From assembly GCA_963921795.1 (NCBI GenBank), contig OY997642.1, forward strand, positions 259,501-323,500: a DNA stretch of 64,000 bases, read 5' to 3'. Source of the DNA: Nannobrachium achirus. Its lineage: Eukaryota; Chordata; Actinopteri; Myctophiformes; Myctophidae. Below are positions 56,226-64,000 of the stretch, in pieces. The translations under genes were made by a program, and so were the position numbers. The stretch's first letter is position 1; every line of letters begins with the position of its first letter. The notes below the pieces were generated by a model, which was not told the DNA's origin, made no database searches, and was given only the letters and a program-made list of their open reading frames with translations.

Positions 56226-57653
56226 TATATGGAGATATCATCTGTCTGTCACTTCTATGTCCAAATATGGAGTTCTGTGTCAGCCATTCCCACATCTATC
56301 TATACTACAAGGGGACAAATACTCATATTTGTTGATTATTTTGGTTTCTATGGTTACCAGATAAAGATATTTCACTTTGCACAATTTGTTGATTTTTAGT
56401 TGCTATGGTTACTTGATAAAGGCCTTTCACTCGTTTGTTGATATTTTGCCACACATGATCTCCAAATTTGGGCATGGTGCATTGTATGACATCACGCCAC
56501 ATCATCAGCTGTGGACTCTGTGATGTCATCGTATCTATATGAGCAGGGCAAAGGTGTGACGTGTGACCGACCGACCGACCGACCGACCGACCGACGGACG
56601 GACGGACGGACGGCCGGTGGAGGTTTTCATAGTAAACTGCTCCCTGACGGTCGCAATAAACAAACAAGCCCTATATACTGATGCGGAGATATGAGCAGGG
56701 CAAAGGTGTGACGTGTGACGTGTGACCGACCGACCGACCGACCGACGGACGGACGGACGGCCGGTGGAGGTTTTCATAGTAAACTGCTCCCTGACGGTCG
56801 CAATAAGCGACCGTTGGTCGCTTATCTCCACAAATATCACAACCTCCACCTCTCACGTCATACGGGTAGCCATAGTTACACCTGGAATGTTGAATCTCCA
56901 TATATGGAGATAACCTACGCATCACACAAAGTCTGACCTCACCAGCCCATACTTGGGCATGGACGACTTATATCTCCATATACGGAGATGGCCATATATG
57001 GAGATACGATGACATCACAGAGTCCACAGCTGATGATGTGGCGTGATGTCATACAATACACAAACAAGCCCTATATAAAGGGGCAATTCTCACCAGGGAA
57101 GAGAGCATTGCCTGGAATGTTGAATCTCCATATATGGAGATAACCTACGCATCACACAAAGTCTGACCTCACCAGCCCATACTTGGGCATGGACGACTTA
57201 TATCTCCATATACGGAGATGGCCATATATGGAGATACGATGACATCACAGAGTCCACAGCTGATGATGTGGCGTGATGTCATACAATAAACAAACAAGCC
57301 CTATATACTGATGCGATACGATGACATCACAGAGTCCACAGCTGATGATGTGGCGTGATGTCATACAATAAACAAACAAGCCCTATATACTGATGCGGAG
57401 ATATGAGCAGGGCAAAGGTGTGACGTGTGACGTGTGACCGACCGACGGACGGACGGCCGGTGGAGGTTTTCATAGTAAACTGCTCCCTGACGGTCGCAAT
57501 AATACCAGTAAGACTCCCTAATCGGGAGATAAGCGACCGTTGGTCGCTTATCTCCTGTCACACTGCTGACATCAGTATGACATCACACCGTACACAAATG
57601 ACCCTTATATAAGACCGGCATTATCTACCGACAGATTAGTAACAAGATGTCAA
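56226..57653. repeat. Repeat cluster: (GACC)n(GGAC)n modules and CCATATATGG palindromes
   Basis: Three copies (56530-56660, 56690-56805, 57400-57505) of a module: GAGCAGGGCAAAGGTGTGAC, a GACC run turning into a GGAC run, then GGAGGTTTTCATAGTAAACT and GCTCCCTGACGGTCGCAAT. Two copies (about 56885-57060 and 57120-57300) of a segment beginning TGAATCTCCATATATGGAGA. A perfect GGAGATAAGCGACC hairpin lies at 57526-57556. Confidence 0.85.
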
Positions 57654-58165
57654 AATCATTGAAGGTTTATACTAACCAACTGTTTACCATAGCAACCATG
57701 TTTTTTACCTTAGCAACCAACTGTTTACCCTAGCAACCAACTTTTTACCACAGCAACCATGTTTTTTTTACCCTAGCAACCAACTGTTTACCCTAGCAAC
57801 CAATTGTTTACCATAGCAACCATGTTTTCTTACCCAAGCAACCAACTGTTTACCCTAGCAACCAACTGTTTACCATAGCAACCATGTTTTTTACAGGGCC
57901 TGGGATTGATGACATCAGAAATCTCCATATATGGGCATGAAAGGGATTTTGTTTCTGGAAATATGTCTGTGGGGTGCCACATTTGGAATAAAACACTTAC
58001 ATCACACATCTGGATATCCATACAGCCCATCTAGTTTGCCTGTGTCCATTTATGCCCATATATCTGATGACATTGGGACAATGATCTCCATATATGGGCA
58101 TAAAACTTATGTTAATTAGTAAAGCCTGGGGATCTCCATATATGGGCATGAGGGGTACCCTAAAA
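57654..58165. repeat. 512-bp direct duplication, copy 2
   Basis: Second copy of 55714-56225. It ends where GGGCATCATCTGGGAATAGC begins, a sequence also seen near 54752. Confidence 0.93.
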
Positions 58166-59045
58166 GGGCATCATCTGGGAATAGCAAATATAGTTATCCT
58201 AGAAAGTGAAAATCTTACATCAAAGGCCATAACTACCTACCTACCACCATACTGCATTCCTCATTAAACTACCTACCATTAAGATGCCTAAGGGAGAAAA
58301 GCAAAGGGCGAGGTTGCACCATTTCTTGGTCTTCTGGCCAGTGATGTATATCGGACCATTTAACCATATATGGAGACATCTGGTACCCAAAGATATTCAC
58401 AGATATGGGCTTAATATTGATGACATAAGGGATCTCCATATATTAGTAGAGGAGCCTATGAACTTTTGTAATTTTGGAATGATAATTGTTGAAGACATGT
58501 ATATCTTCATTCTTGGGGTTCTCACAATGCCAAAAAAACATGTCTTCAATTTTTCTTTTTGGGTTTAGCATGTGTAATTAGCATAATTAGCCAATTAATT
58601 GCCAAAAACGGTAAATGGCAATAACTTTGCTTCTGGGTAACTTATAAAGGTGATCTAAGAGTCTAAGTCCATGTTTGTGAGGTCCAGAAACTCATCTGTT
58701 ACCATTGTGAAGTCATACAACCTTTCCTAATTAGCATAATTAGCATACATTACGCAACAACGAGGTGAAAAGAAGCAAATTGCTGCATTTCTTTGTTTAA
58801 GTCAACTGTGAAAGCTTCTCACAGACTCTAAGATGTATGTTTACAAGTCCAGAAATTATTATTATCCTATACATGAATCATGCAACCTTTTGTCTGTGTA
58901 ATAATTATGTAATAATCACACCGAAACCAGAAATAGCTATATTTCTTTATATATCCCTCATATAAAATAAAGAACAATGTGAGAAATGGTCACAGAATTA
59001 TCAGATCGTTTATACTAATATGTACAGAAAGTTCTGTAAACACAT

Positions 59046-60870
59046 TTAAATAGAAGGGTCTCCATCTTCGTCGTCGTCATCGTCAATCCCCAACAGTTGT
59101 GCCTTGCTTACATTACAACACACCTCTTCATCTGCCCCACACATGCACATCTCAGAGCAGTTCAAATTTTGAGATCGACAAGAACAATGTGACATGCACT
59201 GGGATTTCTTGCAGCCACATTTGATCAGTTGAGTAATGGTGGCTGGAGCTGGGGGATCCCGTGTTGTGACTGGCACCAGATGATCTCCCTCGGCCTCCCA
59301 TCCATATTCAGTTGCTGGTGGCATCTGTGGGTTAGGTACGTGGTCCTGATACCATACCATTGCCTGGTAATGGGCTCGGGCAATGGCTTGATGTAATGCT
59401 CCTTGTGTAGGTGGCAGCTTCTCTGCTTCTAATTGTTTCTTTGTGAATAACCTCCACCTGAGTTCACCAACATCCACAAGATTTGTACCGGGCTCGTACA
59501 GCTGGCAAACAAATGCTTCAATCTTTTTTTCTGTGTCAGAACTGAGCTTTTTTGAAGTACCTAGAGTAGCAAATGCAGATACCACCTCCACAGGACACCG
59601 GTTTAGGGCTTGCCAACAGGTTAACTTTCCCTTTCCAGCAAAATGGCCTGTCTGGTCAGCTCCAGTGAAGGCATGGAACCCTGGTAAGGCTGAAGTCCTC
59701 GTTTCACCCGGTGCCTGCAATACTGGCTCCAGTGAGATGATACGTTTTTTGTTTCCCACACCGGTGATGAAATAGGTGTCCTTGCACAGCTGATTGTACT
59801 GTCGGATTGCAAGAACAAAGACATCAGTGTCCGGGGACTCAATGTAGAGCTGTGTTGCCCCTCTTCGGACAGCATCCAGGCTGTGCAGGATTATCCTTGT
59901 GTCAGCCTCTTCCTGTGAGCTGTGGAGATGTTTTACATCGATATAGTTTGAGTGGACATCTTGCCTTGACATGATTATGAAAACGTTGGGTTTCCCCTGG
60001 AAGTGTTGGAGGGCTTTCTTAGCAAGATAGACAGTCAGCTCATCTTTCGTGTGGATACCTGACAAGAACTGTTTTTCAGACACCTTCCCTATCGGTGTGT
60101 TGTCTTCCACATGATAAGTGGTAGGGGGCTTGCCACCCTGGCGTCGCATACGCGTGGCCTCCTTCAGTGAAGATGCAATATCATAGCGGTCAAATACTAC
60201 ATGGGTCTCACTATGTTCTTTGGTCTTCCTGTCCAGTATGGCTATGAAGTGGTCAGCCCACTGGGAACATGTCTTGATCCATGATGGCTTTCCCATTGCC
60301 TGTACCAATGCCATTCCATCTATGACAGTTACACTCTTAGCTGGCAGGGGACAACTGTCAGTGGCAGCACTCTGTGGTTGCTGATCAACACCAACGTCAC
60401 CAGTCCTCTTCTCATTCTGCAGCTCCTCGAGAATGGTCATGAGCTTGCTCTTGTCTGTGCAGGGCCGAAGCTCACCAGTCACTGTGAAGAGAGCACGTGG
60501 TTTGGCAGTGAACTCGTGCTGGCCAATGGCTTCTTTGAGGTTGATCTCTGAACGTGATCGAGCAACAATCAGCATTCGAGCAAACAATGACCTGTCATCC
60601 TTCAATTCCACCACCTGGTCAGCGAGCTTGTGTTTCACAACTTTTCCTGCACTCTTCCACATCTTCAGTTGAACCTTTTTCATTCTGGCCCAGACACTGA
60701 CTTCATTTTTGTTAATGCGTGCTTTCACAAAAGCAACATAGTTCTGCTGGCCAATTTCGTCTTGGCTGTATACATCTTTCTCCACGTGGGGTGGCATCAC
60801 AACTTTTGTGATGATATTGGCTCTCTGCCATCTTGTGCAAGACCTATTGGTCTTTATGATGGCATCAAAT
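59046..60870 (-). CDS. Transposon protein, main exon: PIN/XPG-like nuclease with Cys cluster
   Basis: Main exon of a protein of about 617 residues. In spliced numbering: an IDGMALV motif with D194, EEADTR near 330-335, SPDTDVFVLAI with D357/D359, and HAFTGADQTGHFAGKGK with D415, together like the acidic site of PIN/FEN-type nucleases. A Cys-rich block CGCKKSQCMSHCSC (about 561-595, some 11 Cys) resembles CXC-type zinc binding. The tail is Asp-rich. The frame is fully open, so the copy looks young. No ATG precedes FDAIIK; TTGCAG is an acceptor, so an upstream exon supplies the start. Its exact role in transposition is unknown. Confidence 0.85.
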
Positions 60871-61921
60871 CTGCAACACAAAAGATTTCACTGGGATGAG
60901 TGCAATGTGTAATAATTCCTTAATCATATCATGCACAAACTAAGCAATATCAGTTAGTTACTAAGGAGTCAGCTGCTCCATCTTAAAATTACCTGATGCT
61001 TTCCAACTATGGAATGAGGATTTGCAAGTTAGCTAGCACTGCATTGGTTCATAAAATGGATTGTTGAAAATTGAAAATTGTTGAAAATTACTCTGTCTTT
61101 CACACATGCACACACTGTGGAGAAGAAAATGATTCCACACACTGTCAACTTGCAAAAAAGGGAATACTTATTATGTAATATAATAACATTATCATCAACG
61201 CTTCAGTCTATGCCACCTTCATTTGGACAAAAAAATGCACGTGCACATACACAAACAGAACATTATTTCCTAGTAAAATTGTAAAGTAGCTTACCTGTAT
61301 TTAGATGAGAAGTGCCGTGCCATCTTGATACAAGACCTATTGCTCTTTATGATGGCATCAAATCTGCAACACAAAAAAAAATCACTGGGATGAGTGCAAT
61401 GTGTAATTCTTATCAATAATTCCTTAATCATATCATGTACAAACTAAGCAATATCAGCTAAGGAGTCAGCTGCTCCATCTTAAAATTACCTGGTGCTTTC
61501 CAACTATGAAATGAGGATTTGCAAGTTAGCTAGCACTGCATTGGTTCATAAAATGGATTGTTGACAAATGTTTGATATATTAAGTAGGCCTACTCTGTTT
61601 CTTAAGCAAAAAAGCACTGAGAGCACTGACTGTTCGTTGAAATCAGAGCTTGGTTCCTCAGTATGGTGATGGAGGTTTTACTCTGACTTTCATGTGTGAA
61701 CACACTGGCACACTGGCACACACTGGAAAAAAATATTCCACACTGTCAACTTGCTAAAAAGGGAATACTTATATTATGTAATATAATAACATTATCATCA
61801 ACGTTTCAGTCTATGCCACCTTCATTAGAACTACAAAATGGGAACACATGCACATACCCAAACAGAAAATGATTTCCTACTAAAAGAAAAAAGTAGCTTA
61901 CCTGTATTTAGATGAAAAGTG
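60825..61921. repeat. Tandem duplication containing the transposon intron
   Basis: 60829-61075 matches 61317-61562 (including CAAGACCTATTG, GATGGCATCAAAT, CTGCAACAC and ACTAAGCAATATCAG), and the donor segment at 61285-61313 recurs at 61894-61921. The unit carries both an acceptor and a donor. In two copies it yields the present intron. Confidence 0.85.
61295..61323 (-). CDS. Transposon protein, short first exon
   Basis: ATG at 61323-61321 starts MARHFSSKYR; the AG end joins the A of the main exon to give Arg, so reading continues into FDAIIK. The donor is AG|GTAAGC (61294-61289). The 40 bp just upstream (61324-61363) copy the start of the main exon with its TTGCAG acceptor, and a further copy of the donor end lies at 61898-61921, so this intron sits in a tandem duplication. 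The exon model is inferred from phase and splice sites. Confidence 0.65.
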
Positions 61922-62728
61922 GCCTGTATTGCAGTTGTTCAACAGTGAAAAATATTTCCTTTATCCACTCTGTAATTCAGATCAATTGTTCATTTCTACA
62001 ATTTTACTACAGTTTAAAGCAGACCAGAAACACCTTATCCTTGGTTAGTCATTGATGATGTGTCCAAGCAGCATCATTCAGGTGTTTTCAATAACTATGA
62101 TTACCGTAGCTTTATCAGCAGTGATCCCTCACAGCTGAAGCACAGTTGCTTGACTAATTATGACAAGAATTAATCTATGGATATACTGACAGAAAAAGAA
62201 ACAGGTAATTTCCTACTTTCAGACTAATTAATAAATCATGTATGCAGATTATACTAATGACAAAAGGTTGCATGATTTACTTACATCAGGATAGGAATTT
62301 CTGGACATGTAAACATACTCAATTAGTCAATAAGAGTCTCAGATTATCTCTCCAAAGTCAGCTAATGTGAAAAATGAAGCGAATTCCTGATTTTCAACTA
62401 GTTTTTGCATACTTTAAGCTGATTATGCTAATTATTAAAGGTTGTATGACTTCACAATGGTAACATATGAATTTATGGACCTCACAAACATGGACTTAGA
62501 CTCTTAGATCACCTTTATAAGTTACCTAGAAGCAAAGTTATTGCCATTTCCCGTTTTTGGCAATTAATTGGCTAATTATGCTAATTACACATGCTAAACC
62601 CAAAAAGAAAAATTGAAGACATGTTTTTTTGGCATTGTGAGAACCCCAAGAATGAAGATATACATGTCTTCAACAATTATCATTCCAAAATTACAACCAG
62701 CAGAATCACTTCATTGGCTCCCCCACTA

Positions 62729-63000
62729 TATGGGCGTAAAAGGGATTTGGTTCCCCTGGCATCACAGGGATCGCCATATATGGGCATAAAATGGATTTGG
62801 TTACCCTGGCAACACAGGGATCTCCATATCTCCATATATGGGCATAAAAGGGATTTGGTTCCCCTGGCATCACAGGGATCTCCATATATGGGCATAAAAG
62901 GGATTTGGTTCCCCTGACATTACAGTGATGTCAGTGGCTGGTTCTACAGAGGGGATCTCCATTTATGGGCATAAAAGGGAACGTATGTATGATGATGTCA
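62729..63000. repeat. CCATATATGGGCATAAAA repeats right of the transposon
   Basis: Three to four units of about 54-60 bp: GGGATCTCCATATATGGGCA then TAAAAGGGATTTGGTTCCCC. These are the empty-site versions of the motif split by the transposon. Confidence 0.88.
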
Positions 63001-63189
63001 GATATCATAGACGTCATAGGACTTTCACATAACGAATAACTGAGTAAGCATGTAAACCCGTAAAATCTATATTTGGGCATGGCTGATTTATGACCTCATC
63101 ATGATGACACGAGCAAACACAGCTGAATTGTATAAATGATCAGTGCAGAAACCAACAGAAGTATTTGACCAAGACTCTTCGATTTAAAC

Positions 63190-63298
63190 ATCAACAAAGG
63201 TGTGACGTTTGACGTGTGACCGACCGACCGACCGACCGACGGACGGACGGACGGCCGGTGGAGGTTTTGATACTAAACTGCTCCCTAACGGTCGCAAT
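63190..63298. repeat. (GACC)n(GGAC)n module, distal copy
   Basis: Same module as at 56530-57505: AAAGGTGTGACGTTTGACGT, GACC run, GGAC run, GGAGGTTTTGATACTAAACT and CGGTCGCAAT. About 6 kb from its relatives, on the far side of the transposon. Confidence 0.88.
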
Positions 63299-63320
63299 AA
63301 TATAATATAATATAATATAA

Positions 63321-63484
63321 TATACAGTAACTTACTGTAATGGTAGGGTAGTCAGTAGCAGGTCTAACAGAACCCAGACAGGTTTATAATATAATATAAT
63401 ATAATATAATATAATATAATATACAGTAACTTACTGTAATGGTAGGGTAGTCTACTGTATATATTATAATATACAGTAACTTAC
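63321..63484. repeat. Copies of copb2 exon end plus GTAAGT donor
   Basis: Two decoys precede the real junction at 63485/63484: one with about 48 exon bases (63336-63383) and one with about 18 (63435-63452), each with ACTTAC (GTAAGT on the transcript). TATAA runs separate them. A further displaced copy is at 53379-53443. Confidence 0.92.
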
Positions 63485-63622
63485 TGTAATGTTAGGGTAG
63501 TCAGTAGCAGGCCTAACAGAACCCAGACAGGTCTCTCTAAGGAAACACTCAGCAGTGAAAGCCTCCTTCAGTCCAGGGAAAAGGTTCTCGTACTCCGTGG
63601 GGTCGGCCAGGGATTCAGCAGC
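63485..63622 (-). CDS. copb2: copb2 exon, fourth from last (alpha-solenoid end)
   Basis: This 138-bp exon (46 codons, phase 0 to 0). It reads AAESLADPTEYENLFPGLKE then AFTAECFLRE and ends TDYPNIT. ESLADPTEYENLFPGLKEAF is the near-invariant end of the COPB2 solenoid, which fixes the gene identity. The second half differs from the mammalian sequence. The donor is ACA|GTAAGT; the acceptor is TCTTGCAG. The N-terminal WD40 part of the gene lies beyond the right edge. Confidence 0.96.
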
Positions 63623-63629
63623 CTGCAAG

Positions 63630-63715
63630 ACCACACAGCTGATGCTCACCACTCACATAATGACACCGTGAGCTTGTAGATCTACAGTAGGCTGTGAAGA
63701 CCACACAGCTGATCT
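63630..63715. repeat. Duplicated acceptor-side segment upstream of the copb2 exon
   Basis: AAGACCACACAGCTGAT occurs at 63628 and 63694, with GCCTGC/GGCTGTG before it; the copy lies in the preceding intron and repeats the acceptor context. The motif GAGCTTGTAGATCTAC lies between them at 63670. Confidence 0.7.
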
Positions 63716-63719
63716 GATT

Positions 63720-64000
63720 CTTTATTCTTTATTCATACGGATCCCCAGTAGCAGCTACTCTTCCTGGGGTCCACAACAAACATAACAATACATTAATAAA
63801 ATACATAACACAACAACACAACAACACAACACAACACAACACAACACAACACAACACAACACAATAAAAACATGTACAGTCTTACAAAAAAAGATTCAAG
63901 ACAATAAAAGTCCAATAAAAAACAACTACAGGTCAGTTAATTTAAACTAAAATGAGGATAATTAGTCAAATGTCTTTTAAGGAGTCTCTTAAAACTATCC
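63720..64000. mobile_element. Probable retroelement 3' fragment with ACAAC repeats
   Basis: TCTTTATTCATACGGATCCC then CAGTAGCAGCTACTCTTCCT and GGGGTCCA, a sequence common in fish interspersed repeats, followed by an ACAAC/ACACAAC run (63806-63862). Continues past the window edge. Family not assigned. Confidence 0.4.

Larger units (their letters stand above)
58444..62728 (-). mobile_element. Autonomous-looking DNA transposon with long TIRs, XPG-like (Academ-like)
   Basis: A 4,285-bp element. The left end TAGTAGAGGAGCC pairs with TAGTGGGGGAGCC read from the right; strong inverted similarity continues for about 300 bp (58465-58750 with 62425-62700) and weakly for about 150 more. It is flanked by TAT on both sides (58441-58443 and 62729-62731), and joining the flanks restores CTCCATATATGGGC, a motif repeated intact nearby. 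It encodes one spliced protein with a PIN/XPG-like nuclease pattern and a Cys cluster. XPG-type nucleases and 3-4-bp target duplications are known from Academ transposons; membership is inferred. Confidence 0.8.

Noticed and set aside
55714..58165. LTR retrotransposon with 512-bp LTRs
   Set aside because: No TG..CA ends, primer-binding site, polypurine tract or gag-pol sequence between the repeats.
60871..60881. Start of the transposon protein at the 5' end of the open frame near 60881
   Set aside because: The codon there is TTG inside a TTGCAG splice acceptor; a spliced upstream ATG at 61323 fits phase and splice sites better.

Overview
This is a repeat-dominated stretch of a vertebrate nuclear genome, most likely a teleost fish. 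The evidence is spliced genes with vertebrate protein sequences, long (CA)n tracts, many TTAA-flanked MITEs, Helitron-like elements, truncated non-LTR retrotransposons and very large minisatellites. Two host genes can be read exon by exon, both on the minus strand. The right side holds the 3' end of copb2 (coatomer beta-prime subunit): four C-terminal exons at 63485-63622, 52985-53062, 51618-51866 and 49601-49699, with a poly(A) signal near 49342. The left side holds the 5' part of a dishevelled gene, best matched to dvl3: seven exons at 26170-26327, 16526-16595, 12040-12206, 7253-7368, 6884-7037, 2964-3054 and 1290-1359. They encode the DIX domain, linker, basic region and the start of the PDZ domain; the rest lies beyond the left edge. 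All exon phases join without a gap, giving about 275 codons. Coding DNA is only about 2% of the window.

Layout by coordinate: 1-16525, dvl3 introns 2-7, packed with tandem arrays, (TG/CA)n tracts and TTAA-type elements. 16596-26169, dvl3 intron 1, with a 5.9-kb satellite of 36/38-bp units. 26328-49325, intergenic, with two non-LTR fragments, a 22-copy 51-bp minisatellite, a nest of Helitron-like elements (32.2-44.7 kb) containing a near-identical 2.48-kb duplication, a 32-bp minisatellite and a pyrimidine-rich minisatellite. 49325-64000, the copb2 end, whose penultimate large intron (53063-63484) carries a 4,285-bp DNA transposon with long terminal inverted repeats. That transposon encodes a PIN/XPG-like nuclease protein of about 617 residues.

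The most striking pattern is that in both host genes, and at nearly every readable intron, a short piece spanning the exon-intron boundary (exon end plus splice site) is copied into the adjacent intron in the same orientation. It is often the founder of a minisatellite: dvl3 exon 2, 3, 4, 5 and 7 donors, dvl3 exon 5 and 6 acceptors, the copb2 donors of its last three introns and the acceptor of its last exon. The decoy junctions always lie inside the intron. Three dvl3 acceptors are also replaced upstream by long UG repeats. I know of no named system matching this and report it as the principal observation. All of it was read by eye; no alignment or database search was run.
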